Below are positions 1 through 14,018 of a stretch of 64,000 nucleotides of DNA, piece by piece. The translations under genes and the position numbers were made by a program. Origin of the DNA: Fremontodendron californicum (Eukaryota > Streptophyta > Magnoliopsida > Malvales > Malvaceae). Each line of letters opens with the position of its first letter. Position 1 is the first letter of the stretch. Under the pieces are notes generated by a model. The model was not told the origin of the DNA. It did not search any database and saw nothing but the letters and a program-made list of their open reading frames with translations. The stretch covers positions 1,250,001-1,314,000 of the forward strand of contig JAULJL010000017.1 in assembly GCA_030761205.1 (NCBI GenBank), given 5' to 3'.

Positions 1-990
1 ACTTTCAACTTTCCACTGTCTGTATATTTGATATTTACATAAAAATCTTGACTCCGTTTTCGACGAAAACATTATATGAGCCTTGGGCTCCATTTGTTAT
101 AATTAAAAGTAGGGACCAATTTAACAAGTGACAACCTCTAGAGACCATAACTGGATCAGCTGGATACAATTAGATTTTAACATTAGAAAATGCTAACAGT
201 ACTCTCATTAAGAACAGTCTTGGTGGGTATTGAATATAACAATTTTGTAAATGTTCTCCAAATGAGCTTAACTCTTAATATATGTTAGTAGTAAGCATGC
301 ATTTCTTTCGTCAGAGAATGATTCATATGACCTCAAGATTTCATCTTTGAAATCCAAAATTATACAGTTAAAGAACATTCATAATACTAAAATAATTTAA
401 AAACCAATGCCAATATGCTATTATTTCTTATATTGACCATAGTGAGGCCTTCATAGAAATATGATATTATAAATCAAGAACTCAATTCCATCGGTTAAGA
501 CAATCACTCTTAAAAAAATGACATTTAATAAATTTAAAATTTAAAATTTGAATTTTAATATTTATATTTATAATTTATATTTTTAAGTTACGATTTTCTT
601 TTTACTGAAAAAAAGAAAATATGATATGATGACCAACAACCACAAAGCCACAAGGTGAAGCTAAGATTATCAAAAGCAGCAGCAAAAGTCATGGTATAAT
701 TATCCGTCAGTTAGGGACAAAACTCATGTTCTAAACTTTGCTTCAATGCTAAAAACAATGTCCCTTTTTTTCGGACTTACTTTCACTTTTCTATGATTAT
801 TATTTATTAAATGGCCAAAGTGATTATGCTTGATTGCTCACACATGCGCTTCAATTGTGCTGACAAATTCAACCGCAAAAGTAATACTAAACTAATCCGT
901 TAAATCAGAAAAAATAAAAAAGGTAAAGGAGCTAAAGAAAGAGCGCGGAAAATAATTTAAAGGCCTCTCTTTCTTTTTCAACCCTCAGTT
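1..990. other. Spacer downstream of the TRM gene
   Basis: AT-rich sequence with no supported gene on either strand. The part next to 990 would carry the 3' UTR of the minus-strand TRM gene. Nothing else is recognisable. Confidence 0.5.
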
Positions 991-3900
991 TCAGAACACC
1001 AACTTCCTACGAGGTGCTGGGATTTTATTACTTTTCCCAGCAAAAGCAGCGAGATCTCGGATGGTTTCGCAGATCAGGTCTTTAAATATTAGGCGTTCAA
1101 TATCAAGGACTGCTTCGGACATCTCAATGGGACAATCTTCCCAACCGTTAATGGCATCCCCTGCAAGGTCCTTTCTTAACACACCACAAATGACCTCAAA
1201 CAAGTCATCTGATGAGTCCCTCTCCCGAATCTTTTGGAATTCGGACCAAATTTGTTGCAACGATGTCTGGCTGGACCATGAATTTGTACAGGAGATAAGC
1301 TTCCATGGCGGTAATTCTGTCTTTCGATTGAGAATTTCATTGATGGTGTCAAATATAAGCTTCCTTTGGAGTCTATGGACTTTGGAGGTGTCTTTCCCCT
1401 CGAGGTACTGTTGCTTCTCAAGCAACAAAAAGACATCAGCGTCTTCATCATCAGGCAAGTAATTGGATGCTCTGAGGATATCAGAAATGTAGATAAAATC
1501 ACAATCATCTGATTTATCTTCATACTTTGATTCAGCGGATGAGATTGCTGGACTCCACAGTTCATCTTCTGATTCAACAAGTTGTTCTGATAATTTCACC
1601 AAAGATAATAAAAATAAATAAATAAATAAAAAGAGTTAAAATCTCATGTTGGGGTTGATTGAAAATTTGCCAATCACAAAATCTCCATCCAACATTGATC
1701 GAAGGAGAAACAAAGTCAATATGGGTACGGATTATGACAGTAACAAAGGCGTAATACACTGACAGAACGAGATGATGTATTAAGAAAAAAAGACCAAATC
1801 CATCGTTGCTTTCACTCTCTTTCCCATATGACCGTAGTTTTAACTTTTAACCATTAACAGAGGTGGGGACATTTACTATACTTACCAATGGCAGCATGGG
1901 ATGCTCTAAAATGTTATGGCCTCCAACGGCCACCTGTCAGGCAAGTTCAGCGGGAGAATATTCTTTTCTCTTTGGCTTGGAGGGAAGTACAGGGATTTAA
2001 TTTTAACGCTTTTCACATCAGGTAATTTTGTTTTGCACTAAAGAGAAGATGTTTCAGTCACTTTCCTATTTATTATGTCCGTTCTTTGGTTATGAGTTGC
2101 AGTTCTTGTTCTTAATTTTACTGTTCGAGTTTCACCTACTATACGACGTCGTCCTCAACCAAACCGATACCCTTTCCTCCTATCACCATCAAAGATCAAA
2201 CAGAACAATCCCTCGTGAAATTGTACCGCCAACCACATTTAGATTCTCTTCTCCTCTTATTAATCTTTGTCCGGCACGAGACCGCCTCAAAGAAAAAAAA
2301 AAAACAAAAATATTTTATCCTCTATCTATGTATGCCCTAAAGAAAACCAATCAAATCATCTTTAAACCTTTTGACTAATCATGGATTAATTATTAAACAA
2401 ATAAATGTCTAAGAATATGACATCATGAAAAGCTTTAAAGTTTTGAATAAAGCTATTTGACTTCGTCATAAATTTTAATATATTAATAATTTATGTTATA
2501 TACATATATATATATATATATTTAAATATTTTAATTATTTTTTATATAATATCATATATTTTAATTATTTTTTTATATCATCTTCAAATTTATATGATGA
2601 CAGGCCTGGGCTAAACTACAATCAGGTCTACCAAATTACTACATGCGAAACCCACCATAGTCAAATTCAAAATCTAGCAAATCAAAATCAATCGTAGACT
2701 TTCCTAAAATAAATAAATAAAATACTAGTATTGGAATTTTTTTCTTTCTCTTACCTTTGAAATCGATGCTCCTTTTCATAACAGGGGAAGGAGACGAGTC
2801 CTCCTTGTAAAAGGACGAGTCAAGTACCGAGACCGGACTCGGCTGCAACTCAGTCGTAGCAGCGGCCATCTCTGCTATGCTGTGAAGTAACTTATCACAC
2901 CTTTCCAAAAGGCTCCTCCCTTCCTTGTATTCTTCCACCTTCGATCTCTGTAAAATCCAATATGCCATTACAATAAATTACTACTTCTAATGAATTATGG
3001 TAATTAAGCACAATTAATTAAGCAGTGTAATTTAGTAATTGAGCGAATTTACCTCCGTATCAGTTTGAGAACATGTGCTAATGCTACACTCCGAAACAGT
3101 GGATGTTTCATCATCCGCTGGGATAAATACCTTCTCTTCTTTCTGATAAATATCAGCCGTTGATTTCCTGTTTCTCGGTGATCTATTCGTCGTCTGATCT
3201 AATCCGGTTCTTCTCACATTAACCCTAGGGGATTTAACCGGAGACACTCTTCTCTGCTCCACATTACCATTCCCTATCTGCGTTTCAACGCTCAAAGGCC
3301 TTCTGCTAGGACTCTTGACGCCACGCTCACTCCTCGTCGGTGAAATCGAACCCCTTACTCTGCTTTGGTTCCGTAAATTCCGTTCACTCTCCGGCCGAAC
3401 ACGTCTCGGACTCATCATCGACGGCGACTCGAGATTCAAGTTCCGGCGAGTTCCAGGTCTTGATCTATAACTCGAAGGAGGCGAATCGTTGCCAATCCTC
3501 CTGGCTGCCGGTGATCTTCCCGGTTTAATAACAACAATAGGAGATTGTTCATGTTCATAAACAAAGTTCCCTTTATTCGTTTGGTTTGGAGGTTTCTTAG
3601 TGTGTAAAAGGCCTTTCAGTTGCAAAGCTTCGAGGATTTGCTTAAGAGTCTCGAGATCTTCCGACGGCTCGTCAATTCCTCTGAGCTTAAGCCGTTTCTC
3701 AATCTCTCCATAGATGGAAACGGTCTGTTTTGGCTCGGGAAAGAAATCAACTGAATCGTAAAAACATTTCCTTTGGGTCATTCCTCGAACCGGATTTTTA
3801 ACCGGTTCAGTTCTAGCATTTCTTGAGCCTTCTGATCCGTTACTTATTACTTGATCTTGTTTGGCTCCATTTTCTCTGCTCGAAACCCCTCCGTTTAGGA

Positions 3901-4730
3901 AATCTGATTGCTGGCTCTGTTTTAAATGGGAATTAACTCCATCTATAAAACGATACTGAAATAGATCTCTGCCTCTTGCTTCCGACGCGGATCTTTGGAG
4001 CTCCGCTTTTATATTCGGTTCGGGATCCGAATCCAGTAACGGTTCAAGTCCCATGAGCCTCGCGATTACGCTAGCTGACCGTCGTTGTTTGTCGATATCA
4101 TCCACTCCATTTTCTTCTCTGTTGCTTTCGCATTGGTTCGCAGATAAAATGGCGGCATTCGTACGGATCTCTCGGGGCTTAAGGCTTCCTTTTGCATCAA
4201 CCACGGCTCTGCTATCGAGAGAGAGCCTTGGAGCTTCTTTGGAGAATTTCCATGGTGACCTCGCGCTGCCTTCGTTGAATTTGAAAATGGGAAGGGGGAG
4301 GGGCGACTTGTTCTGGTTTCCCGTCGGAGTGGAAGGTTCCGGCGCCGGATATCGGAGCTCCGATGTGACCGGAGATTGCGTTGAACGGTCCGGTGATGGT
4401 GCTGATCGACCTTGTGGCTGCTTCTCTAATTCTCTCGACATTGCTGGTGACTCAACGGTCTTCTCTTGCTCCGATATCGTTTCTCTAGACTGGAAAAAAA
4501 AACAAGTCAATAGAAAAAATAAAGAACGTCAAAATACACTTCAATAAAAGTCCACATCCAAATTAAAAAAAGAAACCAACCGCCGTGGGAGGGAGGCGCT
4601 TGGTGGAGTAAAGGCGTTTGCCGGTAAGAATCTGGTGACGATCAAAGATCTGAAAGAAACCAGCCATGCAGCCCATTTGTTTTCCTATTTGCTTCTCTAG
4701 ATTTTGCTCTTGCACTATTCCCGTCGTCAT
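991..4730 (-). CDS. LONGIFOLIA/TON1-recruiting-motif (TRM) family protein, TRM5-like
   Basis: Four exons on the minus strand, 4730-4581, 4489-3053, 2947-2755 and 1586-991, all with GT-AG borders and matching phases, give 791 residues. The start is the ATG at 4730; exon 1 carries the family's N-terminal CMAGFFQIFDRHQ block (about residues 21-33). Further hallmarks are SVIARLMGLEPL near residues 190-201 (TRM motif M3), SPVSVLD near 566-572 (M4-like) and the C-terminal PRRKLVF (785-791), the M2 motif through which TRM proteins bind TON1. The middle is low-complexity, rich in Ser, Arg and Pro. Family members associate with cortical microtubules and, in the LNG1/LNG2 case, promote longitudinal cell expansion. 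Arabidopsis LNG1/LNG2 are somewhat over 900 residues, so this shorter protein fits the TRM3-5 side better; synteny favours TRM5. The last intron (1587-2754) is large and AT-rich. Family certain, exact orthology inferred. Confidence 0.9.
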
Positions 4731-7700
4731 TTAAAAAAAAAAAAAAAAACCTTCTCACTCTCCGTTTTAACTCAATAATAGTCCCCTTCTTTCAATCTTT
4801 TCTTTAAACTTCCATTCCATCCTCACATTTCCCTTCATGTTTTTCCATTTCTCTCGTCTCGCTGAGTGGGGTTGTGATTCTTGTGAATGCAGCCTCTATT
4901 CGCATCTCCATTCTCCCGCTTTTCTGGTCTTTAAAAGGGTGGGCGAAGTTAAAAAAAAGAGCAGTGTTGTGGGGGCAGGTAAATTGGACGAAACTTCGCC
5001 TATCCTTTTGATAAAATGACACATTAGTACAGTAGTAGTAGTAGTGTAGTACTATTACAAAGTAGCAAGTAGTTTGTTGCATTACAAGTAGCTCCGTGGG
5101 CAATGCTTTCACCTAACGTGTCATTCATCTGCTCCCTTAATTTTCGTGCCTTTGAACGACGACCAATCAACCCTTTCACTAATCCTCGATCCCTTTTATG
5201 CCATGCTTAAAATTTGAGTAAACATTTTTTTCAAGAATGAGATTATATGTTATAAAATGTTAATAATCCTTTCATAAAATCATTTCTCTTTCCATTTAAA
5301 CTTCAATCTTTCTCTATTTGGCTCCTTTTAATTGAACTTTCTTTTTAATTAGTTTTCAAGCTGCATACGAATTATTTAAAAGCCGTCCAAATGGAGAGAT
5401 GGATAAGCGAATTAAACCATTAACGTGAATCACGAGGACATAGATATGGTTATATCTATGAGATCGATGAAAATGTATCAGTCTAAGTAAGAAGAAAAAA
5501 TGGCTTTACCAATGCAAACCAAGGATGTGATAAATATGTAGTAAAGTGCAGCCCGTGAGTAGTGGGAAAACAAAAAAAGAAATAAACCCATCGTTTTCCA
5601 GTCTTCAAAATTCAAGGACTCAAACACAACCTAATTGAGTAGACAAAAACAAAATGAAAAACACCCGCAACCAGCCATCGGCTTGCCACAATGGGTGCCT
5701 GAGCAGCTCCAAAACTTCCATTATAGGTGGCTGCATGCACTACTGGACGTAGAAGAGCTTCGCACCTGGGCGATCAACTTTGATACATAGACAGTATATA
5801 ATACTCGAAAAAATCAATAGTTTGCCTTTTACGTAAATACAAAGACAGTATATATCACATTAATTTAGGACAAAGCTGATCCATCTGCATATTTAGACAA
5901 TATATCTGTAATGGGTTTCATAAATTTCTTAGCTTTTCAATTAGAATATAAACTATTCCTAGTTACAGTAAACAATTACTTTTCTAAAGATAGCTGAAAT
6001 GAATGAGTTTACACTTTTCCTTGCTTGTGGTAGTATATCAGTCAATGATTTTTGTATATCTTGGTATTAACAATAATCTCAATCTCTGCATGATAATCGA
6101 GGAAATAAATATCTGAATTTGGAAAAGTAATAACCTTGTTTATTTCCAATAGTTGCTTACATATATAAATCCTCATAAATGTTGATGAAAGCTGTAAATT
6201 GCAACCTTGATTCTGACTAGCTATAGGTAGTAGTGAACATAATGCTGAAGTAAACTGAACTCCAGCCATGTGTTTAGTAGATATGTATCCGTAACCTCGA
6301 AATGCTAAGCTTCCCATTTTGAGGATCCTATGTCCTATATATGATAAAATTCTTGTTATATCAATGAAACTATTGTTTTGTTTGTGACTATAATAAGAAA
6401 GATCACATTCTTGACTGAAAAGTTAGTTTTCCTTCCTACCAAACAGAATCATTTCTATCTCGGCACATTTTCTCATTTTCTCTCGTATGGGCAAATTTGC
6501 ATGTCCTTATGATGATAAAGTGGGGTTCCAAACTAGCAAAGGGTCAAGCTGCCATATCCCATGTGAATTGTCTCTACAATGAAATAGCAAAATCCCTTTC
6601 TGTTTGCACCATGTGAGAGGAGCCTATTTCTCATTTTACATGCCTCTAAATTAAACTCTAAGCCATGTCTGAAGTACTATTCATATATATTATGGACCTA
6701 ACATCTCTCTCATGTAGTCATGTGTCTTGTCTTTGATCTGAATCTGATACTAATTATTATGTATCGAAACAGAAATAAAGCACGCTAAACCCTTTCTCTT
6801 TCTTTACCTTTTATCTAACCTTCTTTTTCATTTAACCCACATGCATTTCAGATCTGCAGAAAACCCTTTAAATCTTTTGCTTTTCATAATTACAATATTC
6901 TCACTTATTCTGATCTAAAAAAATCAGTAAAACTTGATTAATAATAAGTGAAAGTTACTTGGGTTTGGGTTTGTAGGCCCCTATTTCTTCAGGTCCCCCC
7001 ATGTCCTGGTGAGATGTATGTGGTGAAATAGCACAGTTTCCAATCTGAAAACTCCCATGTTCTCTCACCGACCCCTCCTCTGATGCACACATTCCTTGGT
7101 TTTCTATTGTGTTAAAACTACATTTCACATTTCCCTATTGCTTTTTAAGCTATAAAATTCCATAGGGTCGATCAGTGGTTAGGGAAGCCAGTCCAGTCCA
7201 GTATTTTATCCCGAAAGGAAGGGGCAAACTCGATAGAGTTCTGCTGCCTTTCCTTTACATTACTGCTATTCTCAAGGAATGCAGGTAATTTGCATCCAGG
7301 TTACACTTATCAAGTTCAAGTATGTAGTATAAGACTAGTCATCCCCAACAATAGTCAAAATCTCACAATTATCTAAATATGATAGCACATTTTCTTTTAA
7401 TAACAGGCACATGTCTTTATTTTTTTTTTAAATGTGGGTACTGAAATGGAAGGGATATCAAAATTTCCAAGGCTTTTTCACATGAATTTAATGTCTACAT
7501 CGCATCAGCATCTTTTTGTGCTAGATCTTTGCTTCTCATCTCAGCTAAATTTCTCATATCCATGGGCTATATATCTTAACAAATTTAAGTCCATTTATAT
7601 GTGTTAGTCACCAAACAAGAATTAAAATGTGTTAAATGCATCATCCTAACTACTGCATTGTAGTCTTTGAAGATCTAATTAATACGTATCAGCAAAGTGT

Positions 7701-8393
7701 CTTGAAAATAAAAATTAATTTAGCATGCATGATATCGATTTTAAGGTCAAGATTTGTTGAATCGGAAACTTAATTAAGTTGATTCATACAGTCACCTTTA
7801 ATGTCATTACATTTAATAGATTTTGGATTCAAATCTTAGCATTTACAACCCCTCTTATCTCAAACTGTGAACTCCCTTATACCCAAAAAAAATTCAAGAT
7901 TTGTTTAATTACAATATGTCATACTTGAAATCAAAGCAAAAAGAATTTTAAAGAGCAATCAGTCTCCTTCCAATGAAGGTTTTTTTTTTTTTTTTTTTTT
8001 TTGCAGCCAAAATTTAAGGAAATAGTATAAGCAACTGGCATTCTCGATAATTAATAATGGTTCATTCCCCTTAGACAATAGACAGTAGTAGACTAGGATT
8101 TTTTTGGGAGAATCCTTAAACAGGACAAAGTGATAGTGATGGTAAAAGAGATGCTTAACGGTCTCTTAGGTTGATTTTTAATTCAGGAATGGGGTTAATT
8201 ATTTGTTTTCACTTTGCTTTGGGAAGCGTAGCCCAGCTGCCCAAGAAGAAACGTTCATCGATGGATGCCCACTTTCACATGGCTTCCCTCTCCCTTTCCC
8301 CTCACAAAACTGCAAGTGGAAGAGTCAAGAGTGGCTTTCATTGAAGGAAGTAAACAACATAAAATAACAATAAAAAATGTATGTAATATAATA
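4731..8393. other. 5' region of TRM gene and intergenic spacer
   Basis: Probable promoter and 5' leader of the TRM gene lie just right of 4730. An (AGT)n-like microsatellite sits near 5028-5045. The part 6300-7300 is less AT-rich than its surroundings but holds no ORF or known microRNA sequence that I can recognise. A run of about 22 T lies at 7979-8002. No gene is supported. Confidence 0.45.
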
Positions 8394-8520
8394 GTAATAG
8401 CTATACGTTTTTTTTTTATAATTGGGTAAGGGAGGGGTTGCTTGGGTTTGAAGCCAAGACTTCATGCCCCCAAGACTCTTAGCCACTCAGCCAAGAGCTT
8501 GTTGGCGTAATAGCTATACG
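8394..8520 (-). mobile_element. tRNA-derived SINE with target-site duplication
   Basis: The body is 8408-8506, read on the minus strand from GCCAACAAGCTCTTGG. It contains a pol III A-box-like TGGCTGAGTGGC and, about 40 bases on, a B-box-like GGCTTCAAACCC, as in tRNA genes, and ends in an A-rich tail (the T run at 8408-8417 on the plus strand). It is flanked by a perfect 14-bp direct repeat GTAATAGCTATACG at 8394-8407 and 8507-8520, the signature of LINE-mediated retroposition. It is too degenerate for a tRNA and has no cloverleaf acceptor pairing. Very short for a SINE (about 99 bp). Confidence 0.8.
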
Positions 8521-11500
8521 TTGCTAACATAATACCTAACATAATCATATCCTAAGATATTTAATTAGCAATTTAGACTTCCTATGTAAATTATACCATA
8601 GCTTCCCCCCATTTTATTACACTCTGCAAATTCATAAAGATGACGCAATGGGTTTAGTTTTTGGACTATAATTAACGTAAAAATTAGATATTTAAATTTA
8701 AAGTTTATTTTTTATATATTGATAGTTGAGATTTTTAATTTTACAAACAGAGTTAAGAGACGATAATGTGTTTTATTCTTTTTTTTTTTTTAAATATACC
8801 TTAACATATGTGTCATGTATCATCTTGTTAATCTCATTTTTAAAGTCTAAATACTTGTGAGATAATATTTTTTTTAATATTGTCTTTTATTAGTGCTTTT
8901 CCCACCCTTTTTTTCTTTATTTATTTTGGATAAAAAGCCTGGGGTTTTTTGTTCATAGCTTAGCAATCATCAGGATGTATGCTTTCTTGTTGGGTCAATG
9001 CTTTCTTTTATAGGCTGGTTGATAGAAGACAGCCCAACCTTAGCCCAGAAAATGGGTATTTTTTTAATCCAAAGATAATGGTATCAGCCCAGCCCGCCGA
9101 GTGATGATAGCCGCGAGGGGCTTTCCTCATATCGTAAGCTCCGACAATAGTCAATGGGCTCCTGGATCTTTGGACTCGGAAAATGGATATATATAAGAAT
9201 GAAAAAGGAGAAAACCTTTAGATTTTATAGATTTTTAATTTATTCTTAATTTTCAATCTCTATTTACTTAACTCATATGAAAAAAAAATATTACGCGTTT
9301 AAATCCTTTCAAACACGCAATTTTCAGAAATCTGTCCAATATGTATGATATATGAACTAATACTCAATCGACAAATTTTATAAAAAATTAGTTCACCTCA
9401 TGAGTCTCTCAATAACCTTGCAATGAAAATAAATTCATTATGAAAATTTCTTTGTTTTTCTTATAATAATTGAAAAGTGGATTAGATTAGATGAAGTAAT
9501 TTAAAAAAAAAAAAATCACCCATATTATTTTAAACATGCAGTACCATTAATTATAAAAGGTAAATGGAAGTTAAAGGTTAAACATGCAGAATCTATAAAA
9601 ACATAGGAAACAAGTAAATTCATAGATTTCAAATTTAATTTAATCCCGTTTGTTTTGGTACAACGGGAGGGTGCCCTTTGTTGTTTTATCTTACAGCTTA
9701 TGTTATATGCAAAATAGTCCAAAATCCCTTTTATTTGGTACTATGATGAAACTAATTATGGGAAAGGGCCTTTACCAAGCCTTTAAGTAATTTTCAACTA
9801 ACTTAATTAAAGCAATCGACTCTAAAGACAAGAATGGGCTGCCCTTCCCTATTTTAGAAGACAAGGTAGTTATTACTGTCGTTCTAACATTATAAATTTA
9901 TAAGAGAATTAATTTCAAAAAATAAGGATTGTGTGATATAGGACTCGACAACATCCCGAGAGACATGAATTTATCGTAAACAAGGATGAGTTGACCATAA
10001 ATGACTATCATACTTCCCATAAAGAAATAATGTTTGATATTGATTCTAAAAAATGCTTGAAATCATTAAATTTGAAATGAAATGTACGTATTCGAATCAA
10101 GTTTAATTTGGATGAACTCACATGGTGCAAAGATTAAAAAAAAAAAAAAAAATTAATGTGGATGATAAACTACAAACGTACAAAATTAAAATAATGGCAA
10201 AAGGATACAATCATATGTAAGAAATTTATTTTGATGAAATTTTTTCTTAAATCATGATAAAATCCATTAAGATTATACTTACTCTAGCAGCATACCATGA
10301 TTATAATATTTGACGAATAAATGTAAAAATTGCATTTTTTTTTTTTTAACGAAAATTTACAAAAGAAAATGTACATGATTGGACACTTTTAAGCTTCCCA
10401 ATTAGGTTATTACATATAAAAGAAAATTCACAAAATAAAATAAATAGTATGTATTCTTGATATTGTAAAAGCAAAAGATTAGGACCTAAAGACATTTTTA
10501 ATGGTCAGATAAGTCACATGCATTATGAGGTTGTAATGAAATCTAAGGTCCGACATGGCAAAGGGACCATTCACCATTAGATGGAGGAGGAAGAATCGTT
10601 AAATGCAATAATAATATTAATATTAATTAGATTGTAAAAATATGAATGGTCTTCATAATTGCAATTAGGCAAGACCCCGAAGGTGACCGACTATGAAAAA
10701 TATGAATGGTCCCCATAAATACCGATTTTTTTTTTTTTTTTTTTTTTTGAAAATGGGTTTAAGTTACTATCAAAAACTAAGGTAATCCTAATTAGTAATT
10801 AGTAGTATTTTTTTTGATATATTTCTGCGGTACTTAAATATCATTCAAAAGAGAGCGCAAATAAGACATTTTTGCGTAAAGATGTGGTCATGACCGCAAC
10901 TAAAGAGCGTCCTGTTCGTTTCCATTTCTTCACTTCTACTCTCAGGTCAGTCCCATTCAATTAATTAAAAGTTTTTAATTGAACTAGAATTATGTTCTAA
11001 TTGTAATTTCTATATGAATCAGTCTAATTTTGTTTTAGTATAGTTTATACTTTATAATTTTAAGAAATTTAATTCTGGGTATGTGTTAGTTTTTTTTTTT
11101 TTTAAAGATAAACAAAAAGAAACTGAATTTAGTTTCTGGATGTTTTTGAGGATTGCTAAAACATGGGTTGATTGATGTTTTGAGTAGTTCTGAAACTGTT
11201 TTCTGACTGGTTCTCATGAGTTCATCTGAGTTTGGTGTTGATTGTCCCTGTTTGTAGCATCAATCTGATTTTTAAGTGCCCAGAATGGTATATATTTTCA
11301 AGGGTGGGATACTTGTTTTTAATGAAATTTAATTAGATTTGATCATATTTCTGTTTATTTGTCTATAAGCTAGTTTCATGGAGTTCTTGAAGATTACTGA
11401 TTTCATCTTTTAAAAATGAAGGTTTCATGTCTTATAGCTGAATTAAGTCGAGAAGTTTCAAACTTTAAAATCTTTTAGCACTTTCAATGAGTCACACCTG

Positions 11501-11687
11501 GATCTGCTATATCAGATTCAGAGGTCGAAATCTCACATAGATTTGCAACCATCTATGTTGATCTTGATCCTTATCTTAACACCTGCAGATATCATAGTTT
11601 TCATATTTTTGGAAGCAAGTAGTATTAATTTTGTTTTTCCTTTTTACTGTTGTGATCCATGATTAAGCATAATAGAGTTTGAAAGAA
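8521..11687. other. Intergenic spacer and 5' region of the Agenet gene
   Basis: AT-rich, with homopolymer T runs near 8779-8791, 10727-10748 and 11091-11104. No gene is supported between 8521 and 10850. The segment from about 10900 to 11687 probably contains the promoter, a 5' UTR and perhaps a leader intron (a CAG/GTCAGT junction at about 10943-10950 is donor-like) of the gene starting at 11688; this is inference from position only. Confidence 0.4.
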
Positions 11688-13890
11688 ATGAAGTTCAGAA
11701 AAGGGAACTCGGTGGAGGTTTTAAGAAGAGAAGATAATCCATGTGGCTCCTGGTTTACTGGTAATATACTTTCAGCGGATGGTGACAACTATATTGTTAG
11801 GTACAAACTGCATAAGGACCACGAAGGAAAACAAATGGTGGAGAAGGTGCAAGGGAAGGATGTTAGACCCCAGCCTCCAAGTGTAAATGGGAAGAGTTGG
11901 GCTGTTGGCGATGTAGCTGAGGTGTTTGATATCCAGTGTTGGAGGATAGGAAAGGTTGCAAAGGTGTTAAAGAACAATAATTCATTTGTCATTAAGTTCT
12001 TTGGGTGCATCCAACTTAAGGAATTTCATTCATCAAGTTTAAGGATTAGGCAGGCTTGGCATGGCAACAAGTGGATGGTGATTGGGAAGGTAATGGCTTA
12101 TATTCATCATGCTTTCGTTTTGCCCTAAATTCTCTTTTCTAAATGTTTATCTTTGGAGTTTTGTATCAAAGGGTCTAATTTCTTTAAATTTAGTAGAGTT
12201 CCCTTTCTAGCAAGCATAACATAACTCTATGATCAATCCTTTTGAATGTATTCAAGAAAATATCTTCTTGTTGCCTTCAAATTTGTTATTTTTTCTGATG
12301 GTCTCATTAAAAGTCTATCTATCTATCAAAACCATATTATAATCAAGTAGGTAATAATGCAATTTCCTTTCCATATTTATGATATGAACTTCATTCTTGC
12401 TTGAGTCTGTCTACTGATGCTTGGCAAGTAGTTTTGCAATGAAAGAGCTGCTTTCGCTAGTTTTGAAGTGAGATGTTGCTTCTACTAATTTCATTGCAAA
12501 AGCGATTTTAACAGAATCAAAAAAGAAAAAAAAAATTACTACTACTTAATTAGTGAGAAAACTCAGAACAGTGTTGCAATTGTTTTTATTTTTTATTTTT
12601 TAAAGTTTGTGAAAGGCATTTTCTTGTCATCATTTTATGAGATCACTGGTGATTAGATGCTTTGAAAGTCTTAAGAATTTTTCTGTTTGATAATGGTATT
12701 CCGAACACAATTATGAGTGATGATGTCAAGAGAAACCTAAGTTCTTTATTTGGCCACTCTGTACTTCCAACAGGTATGAAAAGTGAATGTTTTCCATCAT
12801 TTCCTCTCAATGTCTTAGAAGTCGATGGTTAATTTCTATATTCCTATCTGTAGAAGTCATTCTTAACTTTCATTCACAGAAATTCCTGACATTATTTGTT
12901 AGGATAATATGACTCTTTTTCTCCTCTGAATACATTATTTCTTGTTAGGGCCACTGGCATAGTTGGCTTATTTCACAAACTGGCTAGGAGAAGTCTATCT
13001 AGTTTTTACGATTTGATATTATCTGAGAACCTAAGAACAAACTTGTTATAATAAGTCCTTTCTCATGTGTTGAACTTACCAGTATATCTAAACCAGACTA
13101 CATGTGATTGCAGGTTGCTCAGGGTAAAGATTTGGCCAACAATTTTACACCAAAAATCCCATACCCTGCTGCTGGTGGCTTGCATTTCAGGACTTCATTA
13201 CATATAATCAAAACTTTGCGATCTAAAGAGAAGGATAGAGAGGGGCAACATTCCATGAGAGGCATAAGTAAAGTCTATGCCCATCAATCGGAAGAATGCA
13301 ATATCGACAAGCTCTTTGGAGGAACCCTCAAGAAAAGGAAATCACCTCCTTGTTCTAGAGGCTATGATGAAACTCTTAAGAGAACACTTCCTTTGTTTAA
13401 CCAGGTGGATGGTATTTCTTGGCCACATTCAGGGATTGATGAAAAACTCATTAAGCAATCAACTAACAGGAATAACAGAATGGAGGACACAACTCCTCAC
13501 TGTTTACATCATTCTTCTAGCCCTGTTTGGTCTACTGAAAATAGTGACCAATGCTCAGTTGGTAGCTGTAGTTTTAACGGTGTTGCTGACTATGGTGGCC
13601 AAATTTCTCATAAATCATCGGAAAACAGACCCGAAAATTCTGATGCCGAGTCATCATTCCCTTCTTTGTATGGCAACAGAGACTTACCCTTGTCCCCTGT
13701 TGACAAAGTAGTCGATATCCATGAACTAGAGCTTCATGCTTACAAGTCAACAATGGAGGCATTGTATGCTTCAGGTCCTTTAACTTGGGAGCAGGAGTCT
13801 CTGTTGACAAATCTCCGCCTCTCCCTTAACATTTCAGACGAGGAACACCTACTCCAGCTGAGACACCTTTTGTCTGCTCAACTTCTGTGA
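11688..13890 (+). CDS. Agenet (Tudor-like) and ENT domain protein
   Basis: Two exons, 11688-12089 and 13114-13890, joined by a GT-AG intron in phase 0, encode 392 residues. The ATG at 11688 (MKFRKGNSVEV) begins exactly at the Agenet domain, as in related plant Tudor-like proteins. Residues 1-130 form a tandem Agenet pair (FRKGNSVEVLRRE... and AVGDVAEVFDIQCW...), folds that bind modified histone tails or other ligands. The last 59 residues (334-392) are an ENT domain (LHAYKSTMEALYASGPLTWE ... LLQLRHLLS), the helical module of EMSY N-termini that mediates protein interaction. The order Agenet then ENT is the reverse of plant EMSY-like (EML) proteins and matches the AT4G32440/AT2G25590 group as I remember it. 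The centre (135-330) is polar and unrecognised. Probably nuclear; function not established. A further small exon inside the 1-kb intron cannot be excluded. Confidence 0.87.
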
Positions 13891-14018
13891 TCTGTCTGTG
13901 TCTTGCCATGTGTATGGATTTAATTGGTTTGAGACTCCTCCGCTCAACCAATGACAGTTTTGAGCTCTGTGAGCTATTGCTGCTAAATCTCTTGCACGGC
14001 ACCTTTAACCTTCCGGGT

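Noticed and set aside
2028..2378. 116-codon plus-strand ORF
   Set aside because: Non-ATG start, low-complexity end, and it lies in the last intron of the TRM gene.
6042..6317. 91-codon minus-strand ORF
   Set aside because: No recognisable domain or gene context; composition like the surrounding spacer.
8408..8506. A tRNA gene on the minus strand
   Set aside because: A and B boxes are present but acceptor and anticodon stems do not pair, and a target duplication and A-tail mark a SINE.
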